Below, piece by piece: positions 33,975 to 43,488 of a DNA stretch of 64,000 bases; positions within the stretch are counted from its first letter, which is position 1, and every line of letters begins with the position of its first letter. Under the pieces are notes generated by a model that did no database searches, had not been told where the DNA came from, and saw only the letters and a list, made by a program, of their open reading frames with translations. The stretch is taken from contig CP148074.1 in the NCBI GenBank assembly GCA_037482215.1, forward strand, positions 4,526,001-4,590,000, in the 5' to 3' direction. A program made the translations under genes and the position numbers. The DNA comes from Pseudomonas mendocina. Its GTDB lineage: Bacteria > Pseudomonadota > Gammaproteobacteria > Pseudomonadales > Pseudomonadaceae.

Positions 33975-35393
33975 TTAAACGGGAATCTGAACGCCTTGCT
34001 CACGCATTGCGTTGAGGCGATAGCGCAGGGCTCGCGGGGTCATGCCCAAGCTTTCTGCGGCTTTGGTCTTGTGCCCGCCAAAGCGGCGGATGGTATCGAG
34101 TACATGCTGGTATTCCGCCCACTTGCCGCTGGCGCGCAGGGCGGCTTTGCCCCCCTCAGCGACCAGCATCGGCGGCAACGCTGACAATGGCGCAGGCTCG
34201 GCCTCAGCAGGAGGTGGCAGCGGCAAGCCTAGGTCCTGCGCTTGGATATACAAGCCATTGCGCAGCACCAAGGCGCGTTGCAGGCAGTTCTCCAGCTCAC
34301 GCACGTTGCCCGGCCAGTCGTAGGCCAGCAGCGCACGGCACGCGTCTTCGGTGAGCAGGTCGTGTTCGGCTTCCTGGGCGGCATATTGGCGGATAAAGCG
34401 CCGGGCCAGCGGCAGCACGTCATCCTTGCGCTCACGCAGCGGACTGATATGCAGCGGCAACACATCCAGACGGAACATCAGGTCAGCACGGAAGCGCCCT
34501 TCGGCCACTTCTTGCTGCAAATCGCGGTTAGTGGCAGCGATGATGCGGGTATCCAGACGAATTTCACGATGCCCGCCCAGTCGCTCGACCTTTTGCTCCT
34601 GCAACACACGCAGCAGTTTGGCTTGCAGGCCCAGAGGCAGCTCACCGATTTCATCCAGCAGCAACGTGCCGCCGCTGGCCAGCTCAAACTTGCCCGGCTG
34701 GGCGCTCACAGCACCGGTAAATGCGCCCTTTTCGTGACCAAAGAGGATGGATTCGAGCATTTGCTCCGGGATCGCCGCGCAGTTCACCGCCACGAACGGG
34801 GCATTGTCTTTGGCGCTGAAGCGGTGGATATAACGCGCCATCAGTTCTTTACCGGTGCCTGTTTCTCCGGTGATCAGAATGGGCGCACGGGTCATCGCCA
34901 CACGCTGTGCCATGGCCAGCAAGCGACGCCCCGCTTGGGAGCAGGAGACAAAGCCTTCATCAGCGTTGCTGGCCGACTGCTGACGGCGCAGCAAGGCATT
35001 GAGTTGCACCTCGCTAAAGGGGGCTAGCAGGTAATCCACGCAGCCCAGTTCGAGCAAGGTCGCGGCCTTGGCCTGATCGGCGTACTCCACAACCGGCACC
35101 ACACCGACGCGATCGACCTGACGCAGCAAAGCGGCCACTTGTGGATAAAGGCTGTGCTCATCCAGGGCGCTGACAAACACCAGGACCAAGCTGGCGGTCT
35201 CCAGTGCCTGCGGATCGAGCTCAAGGCAGTTGGCGAAGTGGTGCAGCTGATAGCCCTGACGATTCAGGCCTGAGCTGAGAAGCTGCGCACTTGCAGCGTC
35301 TGCCTGACCGACAACGACTATATGCTGACGCTTTGGAAGTTCAACAAAACTTCCTGTCGAAGCATAACTTGCCAATTGAGTAGAGTGCTTCAA
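33975..35393 (-). CDS. lafK: Sigma-54-dependent regulator of lateral flagella, LafK-like
   Basis: A 472-residue enhancer-binding protein. The N-terminal domain (about 22-135) is receiver-like but lacks the usual acidic phosphorylation cluster. The AAA+ domain has Walker A GETGTGKE at 176-183, the sigma-54 contact loop GAFTGA at 223-228 and Walker B LLLDEIG at 244-250. A Fis-type helix-turn-helix ends the protein (HKTKAAESLGMTPRALRYRL). The missing phospho-site and its place directly before fliE match LafK of the Vibrio/Aeromonas lateral systems; FlrC/FleR-like is the alternative. The only usable start is a TTG at 35393. Confidence 0.83.
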   Translation of the reverse strand: MKHSTQLASYASTGSFVELPKRQHIVVVGQADAASAQLLSSGLNRQGYQLHHFANCLELDPQALETASLVLVFVSALDEHSLYPQVAALLRQVDRVGVVPVVEYADQAKAATLLELGCVDYLLAPFSEVQLNALLRRQQSASNADEGFVSCSQAGRRLLAMAQRVAMTRAPILITGETGTGKELMARYIHRFSAKDNAPFVAVNCAAIPEQMLESILFGHEKGAFTGAVSAQPGKFELASGGTLLLDEIGELPLGLQAKLLRVLQEQKVERLGGHREIRLDTRIIAATNRDLQQEVAEGRFRADLMFRLDVLPLHISPLRERKDDVLPLARRFIRQYAAQEAEHDLLTEDACRALLAYDWPGNVRELENCLQRALVLRNGLYIQAQDLGLPLPPPAEAEPAPLSALPPMLVAEGGKAALRASGKWAEYQHVLDTIRRFGGHKTKAAESLGMTPRALRYRLNAMREQGVQIPV

Positions 35394-35847
35394 GGTAGAC
35401 CACCCGAAGTTACGTGTGTCTGCTGGATTTAACAGCCCGGTGTTATGGCTCCTATACGTCCCTGAAAAAAATTTCGTGGAGGCACTTAATTATTTCCCGA
35501 CCTTGGTCGTCTTAAAAAAGTGCACATGCAACGGAACTTTTTCATCACAGGTGTGAACTAACCTGACTGCTATCCATGCGACAACAGCAGAAACTAGCAA
35601 GCAGCGACCTATTCTGCGAATTACTTGAAATCAATTATCCTCACAGACCTCAAATACTTGTCAAAAACAGTATTTGATTTCTATTGATTTAACCTTCAGC
35701 CCCGCCACCACTAGACTTACCGCAGGTCTAGCGCTTTTGCTTGCCCAGCGTCGATTTCTCCGCTGCGCTCAGCGCATTCCCTATCTGAAATACTCGCCGG
35801 CATCCCGGCAAGACTCTCGTCGCAATTATCAGGAATACGCCAATAAC
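35394..35847. other. Divergent spacer between lafK and fliM
   Basis: About 450 AT-richer bases without a convincing gene, expected to hold divergent promoters for the two flagellar operons. I searched for a sigma-54 -24/-12 element on both strands and did not find a match with correct GG-GC spacing. A long in-frame extension of fliM (from 35674) has no similarity to FliM. Confidence 0.5.
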
Positions 35848-36687
35848 ATGACTGGCATTAAAAAAGTCCATCATGGCGTGCCCGCCGAAAGTCTCACCCG
35901 GTTAAAACCGCAAAAACTGGGCCGGCACTACCACAAAATTCCTCAATATATTCGTGAGCTATCGGGAAAGTACCCGCGCATTATTAGCGATTACTTTTTG
36001 CGCAACTTCCGGGTCAATCTTGAACTGCTCAAAGTTGATATTCATGAACAGCGCGTTGACGAAGCTGAATGCGTTTATCGCTCGCCTCTGGGTAAAGTTG
36101 GTTTCTCGATTGAACGCAGCCTGCTGACCGAAGCGCTGGAGTGTTATTACGGCGGCATCTGCCTGCCGGGTACTGAAGCCCCGCCGGTCAGCACATCCGA
36201 ACAGCGCCTGCGCTCACGCCTCGGGGTGGATATCTGCCAGCTGTTTGCCCGTTCAGTGCTCTCTGGCAACACCTTCGGTAAGCTGGAAACCCACGATAAC
36301 GCCTATGACCAGGCGCAATGGGAATACATCGCTGAATACCAGTTTTCCAGCCACCAGAGCGGCGGTAAGGCTTCAATCTTTGTCTACCTGGACAGCCATC
36401 TGGTGGACGAACTCACCAGCCGCCTGAGCCCTACGGTGCCAACGCCACAGAGCAGCAGTTCGCTCAATCCCGTGCGTGATTTGCCGGTACGCCTGGACTG
36501 TGTACTGGCCAACCTGCAAATGCCGTTGTCGCAAGTGCTTTCCCTGCGCCCCGGCGACATCCTGCCGATCCGCATGCTGGAACGCTGCGAAGTGCACATC
36601 AACCAGCAGAAGCTGTTCCGCGGGAACATCCTCGAAGACGACGGCAGCCTGCTTCTGACATCTCTTGAGAGTGTGAAAACCCAATGA
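35848..36687 (+). CDS. fliM: Flagellar motor switch protein FliM (lateral system)
   Basis: A FliM of 279 residues, shorter than the 320-330 of polar FliM. The start ATG at 35848 (MTGIKKVHHGV) has an AGGA 14 bases upstream; the longer frame from 35674 is not FliM-like. The middle domain (LSGKYPRIISDYFLRNFRVN) and the C-terminal SpoA domain (LPVRLDCVLANLQMPLSQVLSLRPGD) are present. The N-terminal EIDALL peptide that binds phospho-CheY in polar FliM is absent in both candidate starts. The stop overlaps fliN (ATGA). Confidence 0.88.
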   Translation: MTGIKKVHHGVPAESLTRLKPQKLGRHYHKIPQYIRELSGKYPRIISDYFLRNFRVNLELLKVDIHEQRVDEAECVYRSPLGKVGFSIERSLLTEALECYYGGICLPGTEAPPVSTSEQRLRSRLGVDICQLFARSVLSGNTFGKLETHDNAYDQAQWEYIAEYQFSSHQSGGKASIFVYLDSHLVDELTSRLSPTVPTPQSSSSLNPVRDLPVRLDCVLANLQMPLSQVLSLRPGDILPIRMLERCEVHINQQKLFRGNILEDDGSLLLTSLESVKTQ

Positions 36688-37046
36688 GCAGCCCCATTTC
36701 CGACAACGATTTCGACAGCCTGATCAACGAAGGCAGCCTCGGTCTGATGGAGACCGCTCAGAGTGAAAGCGCTGCCCCGCAGCTGCCCCATCAGGACCTG
36801 AGCTTTTTCGGCAAGATTCCGGTTAACGTCACCCTGGAAGTCGCCTCCACCGAAGTGTCCCTGCAAGAGCTGATGGACGTGGACGCAGGCAGCGTGATCG
36901 TGCTCGACAAACTGGCGGGCGAACCGCTGGATGTGAAGGTCAACGGTGCACTGTTTGCTCGCGCTGAAGTGGTGGTGATGAACGGCAACTACGGCCTGCG
37001 CATCGTCGAGCTGTCTGGTGACGGCCTGAGCAAACTGGGCGCATGA
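36684..37046 (+). CDS. fliN: Flagellar motor switch protein FliN (lateral system)
   Basis: A 120-residue protein with one SpoA domain: IPVNVTLEVASTEVSLQELM, DAGSVIVLDKLAGEPLDVKVNG (read as VIVLDKLAGEPLDVKVNG) and a closing YGLRIVEL. FliN forms the lower C-ring. It overlaps fliM and fliP by 4 bp each. Confidence 0.92.
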   Translation: MSSPISDNDFDSLINEGSLGLMETAQSESAAPQLPHQDLSFFGKIPVNVTLEVASTEVSLQELMDVDAGSVIVLDKLAGEPLDVKVNGALFARAEVVVMNGNYGLRIVELSGDGLSKLGA

Positions 37047-37798
37047 ACATGAGTCGCCTGCTGCAAGTTGGTCTGCTGCTGGCAGCCATGTGCTGCCCCG
37101 TGCTGGCCCAGGCTGAAGGCGGCGACATCACCCTGTTCAACTTCAACGACACGGCCAACGGCCAGACCCTCAGCGTCAAATTGCAGATCCTGCTGATGAT
37201 GACGCTGCTGGGCTTTCTGCCCGCCATGTTGATGATGATGACCTGCTTCACCCGTTTCATCATCGTGCTGGCGATCCTGCGTCAGGCGATCGGCCTGCAA
37301 CAGAGCCCACCCAACCAGATTCTCATCGGCGTTGCCTTGTGCCTGAGCCTGCTGGTGATGCGGCCGGTTTGGCAGGAGATGTACACCGAGGCGTATCAGC
37401 CTTTTGAAGCCGACCAGATCAGCCTCGAACAAGGGCTGGGCGAAGGAAAGCGCATCATCAGCAAATTCATGCTGGCGCAAACCAGCAAGAACGCCTTGCA
37501 GACCATGGTCGATCTGGCAGGCGAAACGATGCCAGACAATCTGGAAGACTTGGATTTCTCCCTGCTGCTGCCAGCCTTTGTACTGAGCGAGCTGAAGACT
37601 GCCTTCCAACTCGGGTTCATGATCTTCATACCGTTTCTGGTGATAGATCTGGTGGTCGCCAGCGTACTGATGGCGATGGGTATGATGATGCTCTCGCCGA
37701 TGATGATCTCGCTGCCCTTTAAACTCATGGTATTCGTGCTCGTGGATGGCTGGACGCTGTTAGTCGGCACCCTCAGTACCAGTATTCAGGCGTATTAG
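37043..37798 (+). CDS. fliP: Flagellar export gate protein FliP (lateral system)
   Basis: A 251-residue inner-membrane protein with a signal peptide (cleaved near VLAQAEGG), as usual for FliP. The conserved segments are SVKLQILLMMTLLGFLPAML, MMTCFTRFIIVLAILRQAIG and a closing IDLVVASVLMAMGMMMLSP. FliP with FliQ and FliR builds the export channel. Its start overlaps fliN by 4 bp. Confidence 0.95.
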   Translation: MNMSRLLQVGLLLAAMCCPVLAQAEGGDITLFNFNDTANGQTLSVKLQILLMMTLLGFLPAMLMMMTCFTRFIIVLAILRQAIGLQQSPPNQILIGVALCLSLLVMRPVWQEMYTEAYQPFEADQISLEQGLGEGKRIISKFMLAQTSKNALQTMVDLAGETMPDNLEDLDFSLLLPAFVLSELKTAFQLGFMIFIPFLVIDLVVASVLMAMGMMMLSPMMISLPFKLMVFVLVDGWTLLVGTLSTSIQAY

Positions 37799-37807
37799 AG
37801 GCCAACC

Positions 37808-38080
37808 ATGCTGACTCCCGAATATGCCGCAGCCTTAGTCGCCAACGCTGTCTATATCGCCGGTCTGATTGTGTGCATTCTGGTTCTGCCGAGCCTGCTG
37901 GGCGGCCTGATCGTGAGCATTTTTCAGGCCGCGACCCAGATTAACGAACAGATGCTGAGCTTCCTTCCGCGCCTGCTCATCACCTTGGGCATGCTGCTGT
38001 TTGCCGGCCACTGGATTCTGCGCACGCTCAGTGAGCTGTTTATAGAAACCTTCCAGCAGGCGGGCCACCTGGTCGGCTGA
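37808..38080 (+). CDS. fliQ: Flagellar export gate protein FliQ (lateral system)
   Basis: A 90-residue protein with two membrane segments (about 11-35 and 52-76) around a loop containing ISIFQAATQINEQMLSFLPR (here VSIFQAATQINEQMLSFLPR). It is part of the FliPQR channel and lies 9 bp after fliP. Confidence 0.94.
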   Translation: MLTPEYAAALVANAVYIAGLIVCILVLPSLLGGLIVSIFQAATQINEQMLSFLPRLLITLGMLLFAGHWILRTLSELFIETFQQAGHLVG

Positions 38081-38085
38081 TCACC

Positions 38086-38886
38086 ATGCCCAGCCAAGAC
38101 GCCTTGCTGCACGCCAGCACTTACCTGACCAGCCTACAGGCCTATTGGTGGCCGTTTTGCCGGATCATGGCCGTCATGAGCATGGCGCCCCTGTTTAACC
38201 ACAAGGCCATGAGCATCCGCGTGCGCATCTTGTTGGCACTGGCCCTGACGGCGGCATTGAGCGCGGCCCTGCCGGACATGCCCGTGATTGATCCGCTGAC
38301 GCTAAAGGGCATCTTCACCACTGTCGAGCAGATCATCTTCGGCATGATTCTGGGCCTGATGCTGCAACTGGTGTTCACCATCTTCACCTTGGTTGGCGAA
38401 ATCATCTCCACCCAGATGGGTATGAGTATGGCGAGGTTTAACGACCCCCTGAACGGCGTGTCCTCATCGTCCATCCTTTATCAGGTGTACTTCCTTGCCC
38501 TGGTGCTGATGTTTCTCGCCATCGACGGCCACTTGCTCACCGTCAGCGTGCTGTACCAGAGCTTCATCTACTGGCCTGTGGGCAGCGGCCTGCATTACCT
38601 GAGCCTGAACAGCTTTATCGACGCTTTCTCCTGGGTACTGGCAGCCGCTGTACTGGTCAGCCTGCCCATTGTGTTCTGCCTGACCCTGGTGCAGTTCTGC
38701 TTCGGTCTGCTCAACCGTATTTCCCCGGCCATGAACCTGTTCTCCCTGGGCTTTCCCTTGAGCATTCTGATGGGCTTGCTGTGCTTGTTCCTGACCATCC
38801 CTCACCTGCCGGAAAGCTACCTGCACCTGAGCCGCGAGCTGCTGCACGACATTGGCGTGATTCTGCGGGAGGGCGCCCATGGCTGA
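38086..38886 (+). CDS. fliR: Flagellar export gate protein FliR (lateral system)
   Basis: A 266-residue protein with about six membrane segments. Family segments: FCRIMAVMSMAPLFNHKAM, IFGMILGLMLQLVFTIF and GEIISTQMGMSMARFNDP. It completes the FliPQR channel. It starts 5 bp after fliQ and overlaps flhB by 8 bp. Confidence 0.94.
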   Translation: MPSQDALLHASTYLTSLQAYWWPFCRIMAVMSMAPLFNHKAMSIRVRILLALALTAALSAALPDMPVIDPLTLKGIFTTVEQIIFGMILGLMLQLVFTIFTLVGEIISTQMGMSMARFNDPLNGVSSSSILYQVYFLALVLMFLAIDGHLLTVSVLYQSFIYWPVGSGLHYLSLNSFIDAFSWVLAAAVLVSLPIVFCLTLVQFCFGLLNRISPAMNLFSLGFPLSILMGLLCLFLTIPHLPESYLHLSRELLHDIGVILREGAHG

Positions 38887-40012
38887 GCAGAACAGCAGTC
38901 AGGAGAAAACAGAAGAGGCCTCCGAACAGAAACTGCGCAAGAGCAAGCAGGATGGCCAGGTCGCCCGCTCCAAAGACGTCGCCACCACCGTCTCGTTGAT
39001 CGCCACCCTGTTCATTCTGAAGTTCAGTGCCGGGATGTTTCTGGAGGGCCTGAACGACATTTTCCGGATGTCTTACATCCAGTTTGACCACAGTGAAGTC
39101 AGTCTCGACGACCTGCCTACCCTGCTCGGCTACAACCTGGTGACGTTTATCAAACTGCTGTCTCCACTGCTGCTAACCAGTGTGCTGGTGATCGCCCTGT
39201 CACTGTTTCCCGGTGGTTGGGTGTTTGCCTCGAAAAACTTTATGCCCAAGTTGAGCAAGCTCAATCCCATCACAGGGCTTGGCCGGATCTTTTCAGCCCA
39301 GAACTGGACCGACCTACTGAAGTCGATCCTGAAGATCTTCGTCGTCCTGCTGGCCGGTTACCTGCTGATCCGCAATGCCCTGCCAGAACTGATGGCCCTG
39401 CAACGGCGCAGCGTGACAGAAGCCTTACAAGCGGCCTTCAGCCTGTCGTTCGACCTCATTCTGATCATGCTGGTGATCTTTGTGGTGTTTTCGTTTATCG
39501 ACATTCCACTTCAGCGTTTTCTGTTCCTGAAAAAAATGCGTATGACCAAACAGGAGCGCAAGGAAGAGCATAAAAACCAGGAAGGCCGCCCCGAGGTAAA
39601 AGCGCGGATCAAGCAACTGCAACGGCAAATGCTGCAACGGCAGATCAGCAAAGTGATCAAGAATGCCGACGTGGTCATCACCAACCCGACCCACTACGCC
39701 GTGGCATTGAAATACGACACAAAAAAGGCTGAAGCGCCCTTTGTACTGGCCAAAGGCGTGGATGAAACCGCCCAATTCATGAAGCAGATGGCGGCCAAAC
39801 ATAATCTGGATGTGATTGAGGTGCCTCCGCTTACCCGAGCGGTGTACTACAGCACCCAAGTCAATCAGCAAATCCCAACGCCGCTGTACACCGCAGTGGC
39901 CCATGTACTGACGTATGTTCTGCAGCTCAAGGCCTGGCGCCAGGGCCGCAGAAGCAAACCTGAGCTAAGCAAGAACCTCCCCATCCCCGACAGTCTGGCG
40001 AACAGGGCCTGA
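38879..40012 (+). CDS. flhB: Flagellar export switch protein FlhB (lateral system)
   Basis: A 377-residue export-gate protein with four membrane segments in the first 215 residues and a cytoplasmic domain holding the autocleavage motif NPTH at 269-272, after the KNADVVI strand. Cleavage there switches export from rod/hook to filament proteins. The N-terminal tail is polar and charged (SSQEKTEEASEQKLRKSKQD) as in the family. It is encoded directly before flhA with a 2-bp gap. Confidence 0.95.
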   Translation: MAEQNSSQEKTEEASEQKLRKSKQDGQVARSKDVATTVSLIATLFILKFSAGMFLEGLNDIFRMSYIQFDHSEVSLDDLPTLLGYNLVTFIKLLSPLLLTSVLVIALSLFPGGWVFASKNFMPKLSKLNPITGLGRIFSAQNWTDLLKSILKIFVVLLAGYLLIRNALPELMALQRRSVTEALQAAFSLSFDLILIMLVIFVVFSFIDIPLQRFLFLKKMRMTKQERKEEHKNQEGRPEVKARIKQLQRQMLQRQISKVIKNADVVITNPTHYAVALKYDTKKAEAPFVLAKGVDETAQFMKQMAAKHNLDVIEVPPLTRAVYYSTQVNQQIPTPLYTAVAHVLTYVLQLKAWRQGRRSKPELSKNLPIPDSLANRA

Positions 40013-40014
40013 GC

Positions 40015-42111
40015 ATGAACTTACTGCAACAAATCGCGCCGACCTTCCGCAGCGGCCGCATCGGTATCCCCATCCTGATCCTTTCGGTTCTGGCGATGGT
40101 CATCCTGCCGCTGCCACCCCTGCTGCTGGATGTTCTGTTCACCTTTAACATCAGCCTCGCGGTGTTGATCGTACTGATCAGCGTGTCAGCGAAAAGCCCG
40201 CTGGACTTCTCCCTGTTCCCCACCGTGATTCTGGTCACCACGCTGCTGCGTTTGTGCTTGAACGTCGCCTCCACCCGGATCGTCCTGCTTGAAGGTCATA
40301 CCGGTACCGGCGCGGCGGGTAAAGTGATTGAGGCCTTCGGTGAAGTGGTGATCGGCGGTAACTTTATCGTCGGTCTGGTGGTATTCGTGATTCTGATGAT
40401 CGTTAACTTCATCGTAATCACCAAAGGTGGCGAGCGGATTTCCGAGGTTGGCGCACGCTTCACCCTGGACGCCTTGCCCGGCAAGCAGATGGCCATTGAT
40501 GCCGACCTTAATGGCGGCCTGATCGGCCCGGAAGAAGCCAAATTGCGCCGCCAGGAAGTCGCCAAAGAAGCTGACTTTTACGGTGCAATGGACGGGGCAT
40601 CGAAGTTTGTTCGCGGTGACGCCATCGCCGGCATCCTGATCTTGCTGGTGAGTATGTTCGGTGGCTTTGCCATTGGTGTGTTTGCCCATGACATGCCGGC
40701 GGGGGATGCCTTCCGCCAGTACGCCCTGCTGACCATCGGTGATGGCCTGGTTGCGCAGATCCCGGCGCTGCTGTTGGCCACTGCGGCGGCCATCATCGTG
40801 ACCCGGGTTAACGAATCCGCCGAGATCACCGAGCAGGTGCACAAGCAAATGCTCGCCTCACCCAGCCTGCTGTATACGGTAGCGGGCATTCTGGTGGTGC
40901 TGGGCAGCGTGCCGGGCATGCCTCACTTGGCGTTCTTTGGCTTTGCCGCACTGGCCGGACTCATCGGCTGGGTGTCCTCACGCAATGCCCCGCCCAACGA
41001 AGCCGCCAGCCTGCAACAAGTGCAGGCCATCGGCAAAGCAATGGAGCAGGAGCGCGCACAAAACCTGGCTTGGGAAGATATCCCGCTGGTAGAGCGACTG
41101 TCCGTATCGCTGGGTTACAAGCTGGTCGGCCTGGTCAACGAAGCCTCCGGCGCGCCCCTGACTCAGCGAGTGCGTGGCGTTCGTCAGACCCTCTCTGAGA
41201 ACCTCGGCTTTCTCCTGCCGGAAATCCAGATCCGCGACAGCCTGCGCCTCAAGGCCTCGCAGTACAGCATCTACCTGAGCGGCGAGAAGATTGACGGCGC
41301 TGAACTGCACGCTGACCGCCTGATGGCCATTCCATCGCCAGAGCTATACGGCGAGATTGACGGCATCCTCGGCATTGATCCGGCCTACAACATGCAAGTG
41401 GTGTGGATCATGCCGGAAGACAAATCCCGCGCCCTCAACCTCGGCTATCAAGTCATCGACTGCGCCAGTGTGATCGCGACCCACCTGAACAAGGTGATCC
41501 GCGAGAACCTGCCAGAAGTGTTTAAACATGAAGACGTCGACCACCTGATGCAGCGCCTTCAGGTGCAATCCCCGAAACTGGCGGAAAGCCTCAAACAGCA
41601 GCTCACCTACACCCAGCAGCACCGTGTCTATCGTCACCTGCTACAAGAGCAGGTACCGCTGAAGGACATCGTCACCATCGCCACCACCCTGCTGGAGGCC
41701 AGCGAAGCCACTAAAGACCCCGTGCTGCTCGCCTCCGACGTGCGCTACGCCCTGCGCCGCAGCATCGTCGCAGGCATTGCCGGTGACCGTCAGGAACTCG
41801 CGGTGTTTATTCTGGAAAACGCCCTGGAAAACACCCTGCTCAGCGCTCTGGCAATCGCCCAACAGTCCGGTCCGGTCAGCCTCGACAACATCCCGGTCGA
41901 GCCGAACCTGCTCAACCAGTTGCAGAACAGCATGCCGGCGGTGAAAGAGAAACTACGCAAGGAAGGCCACCCACCGATCCTGACCGTCATGCCACAGCTA
42001 AGGCCATTACTCGCCCGCTACGCACGCGTCTTCAGCCCCGGCCTGCACGTACTGTCACAGAACGAAATCCCGGAACGGGTCGGTGTGAATATTATTGGGA
42101 CGTTGGGGTAA
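40015..42111 (+). CDS. flhA: Flagellar export protein FlhA (lateral system)
   Basis: A 698-residue FHIPEP-family protein: eight membrane segments in about the first 310 residues, including the conserved loop VVITKGGERISEVGARFTLD and LPGKQMAIDADLNGGL, then a large cytoplasmic domain that docks chaperone-cargo complexes. It ends the fliMNPQR-flhBA operon; a hairpin follows 21 bp later. Confidence 0.96.
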   Translation: MNLLQQIAPTFRSGRIGIPILILSVLAMVILPLPPLLLDVLFTFNISLAVLIVLISVSAKSPLDFSLFPTVILVTTLLRLCLNVASTRIVLLEGHTGTGAAGKVIEAFGEVVIGGNFIVGLVVFVILMIVNFIVITKGGERISEVGARFTLDALPGKQMAIDADLNGGLIGPEEAKLRRQEVAKEADFYGAMDGASKFVRGDAIAGILILLVSMFGGFAIGVFAHDMPAGDAFRQYALLTIGDGLVAQIPALLLATAAAIIVTRVNESAEITEQVHKQMLASPSLLYTVAGILVVLGSVPGMPHLAFFGFAALAGLIGWVSSRNAPPNEAASLQQVQAIGKAMEQERAQNLAWEDIPLVERLSVSLGYKLVGLVNEASGAPLTQRVRGVRQTLSENLGFLLPEIQIRDSLRLKASQYSIYLSGEKIDGAELHADRLMAIPSPELYGEIDGILGIDPAYNMQVVWIMPEDKSRALNLGYQVIDCASVIATHLNKVIRENLPEVFKHEDVDHLMQRLQVQSPKLAESLKQQLTYTQQHRVYRHLLQEQVPLKDIVTIATTLLEASEATKDPVLLASDVRYALRRSIVAGIAGDRQELAVFILENALENTLLSALAIAQQSGPVSLDNIPVEPNLLNQLQNSMPAVKEKLRKEGHPPILTVMPQLRPLLARYARVFSPGLHVLSQNEIPERVGVNIIGTLG

Positions 42112-42132
42112 TCAACCGCCTGATTACCCAGC

Positions 42133-42167
42133 CTCAGAGCGTTCGCCAACTAGGCGAGCGCTCTGAG
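42133..42167. terminator. Hairpin between flhA and wzz
   Basis: CTCAGAGCGTTCGCC (42133-42147) and GGCGAGCGCTCTGAG (42153-42167) form a 15-bp stem with one mismatch and a 5-base loop, between two convergent genes. There is no T run on either side. Confidence 0.55.
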
Positions 42168-42189
42168 AACTCGTGATCCGTGGACTGGA

Positions 42190-43488
42190 TCAAACAGCGG
42201 AGAGGGGACGGCTGTTATCGCCGGGCTGTTTTTTCTTACGCAGAACAGAGCGCAGCAGTGCAACGAAAACGCCCAGCACACCCCCAAGAATAATACCAGC
42301 AGCAAGTATAAGGAGCTTTTTAGGCTTAACGGGGTTAAGCGGCTCACTGGCATAGCGATCGATGTTGACCAACTTCAGGCTTGAAAGGTCTACCTGCAAC
42401 CCTTTCAGACGGGCCTCCTCCTCACGGCTTTCAGCCAACTTTTTGAGGAACAGGTCTTCATTCTCGCGTTTTTTAAGCAGCTCAACTTGGCGGTTGGTCT
42501 GCAGCATATGCAGCTCTTGCTGTATCTCGGCAATACGCGGCTCAGTAAAGTCGTCAGAGCGGCGCTTTTGCAGAACCAAGCGCTCAGCTTCAAGTGCCTC
42601 GGTTCCCATGAAGTATAGCGGGACTTCCTGATTATTGACTTCTGTGCGGATAACATTACCGCCCCCCCCTCTTTCAGAGTCACCCAGCGAGGTTGGACTG
42701 GTCGGCTTATGGATCCCCAAACTGCGGGCGATAGCGATGTTCTCATCCAAGGCTGCAATGCGGTCCTTACGTCGCGTCAGCAGTAACTGCCGCAGTGCAG
42801 AAAGCTCATCCTTCAGTTGAGCAGTTTTCAGCGCATCCTCTTCTAATAATGTAGCAATCTGCGAATCTTTTTCCGCTTCATAGGAGGCACGGTACGAGTT
42901 AATACTGCGTGTCAGGCCTGCCAACTGGTTTGCAACCATCGCTTCAAAGTCGCCTTTTAACTTTTCACGCTCACGGTCAATGGCAAAGCTTATGAAGTCG
43001 TTGGTAAATCGAGCCCCATCCAAATCCTTTGGATACGTTAGTGAAAGCTCGATAAACGGTGATAGCGTATTGGCTTTCTTAGGGTCGGGCTGTTTGATCT
43101 CAAAAGCTTCGGAGTTGAAGCGTTCAAATTCCTGCTCAAAAGATCCGTCAGCGTCGGTAAGGAAGTCCAGCTCTCCCTCGTGCAAACGCGCAAACTCCAA
43201 TCGGTTTTCGTATGACGAAACCGCGCTACCAACACGCGCCAAAGCCTCTTCCGGAGTTATTTTATAGACCCCAGCACCATTTAGTTCTTCAAGGTCTTTA
43301 AGCAGCGGAGGATGAAGCACACTGGTGACTTGGTAATAGGGCGTTGCCAAAAAAGCATAAAGAGCAGCACAAACAGTAATTGCTAGGGTGATACAAGCAA
43401 TTAATAACCGTTCGGCCCAGATGTCGCCGAGCAGATCTAACAGATCAATTTCGTCGTCATCACGACTGCGGCTTTCGTTATAGCTCAC
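42190..43488 (-). CDS. Wzz-type polysaccharide chain-length regulator
   Basis: A 432-residue polysaccharide co-polymerase. It has two membrane helices, at about 32-52 (LLIACITLAITVCAALYAFL) and near 398-418 (LLILAAGIILGGVLGVFVAL), enclosing a long periplasmic coiled-coil region, with the PxxP-type segment (EPLNPVKPKKL) before the second helix. These proteins set the length of O-antigen or other Wzy-made glycans in the inner membrane. No other O-antigen gene is nearby, so it may act with a locus elsewhere. The region behind it holds a decayed relative. Confidence 0.87.
   Translation of the reverse strand: MSYNESRSRDDDEIDLLDLLGDIWAERLLIACITLAITVCAALYAFLATPYYQVTSVLHPPLLKDLEELNGAGVYKITPEEALARVGSAVSSYENRLEFARLHEGELDFLTDADGSFEQEFERFNSEAFEIKQPDPKKANTLSPFIELSLTYPKDLDGARFTNDFISFAIDREREKLKGDFEAMVANQLAGLTRSINSYRASYEAEKDSQIATLLEEDALKTAQLKDELSALRQLLLTRRKDRIAALDENIAIARSLGIHKPTSPTSLGDSERGGGGNVIRTEVNNQEVPLYFMGTEALEAERLVLQKRRSDDFTEPRIAEIQQELHMLQTNRQVELLKKRENEDLFLKKLAESREEEARLKGLQVDLSSLKLVNIDRYASEPLNPVKPKKLLILAAGIILGGVLGVFVALLRSVLRKKKQPGDNSRPLSAV

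Noticed and set aside
35394..35847. Sigma-54 promoter for lafK or fliM
   Set aside because: Candidates such as TAGCGCTTTTGCTTGC near 35728 have wrong GG-GC spacing.
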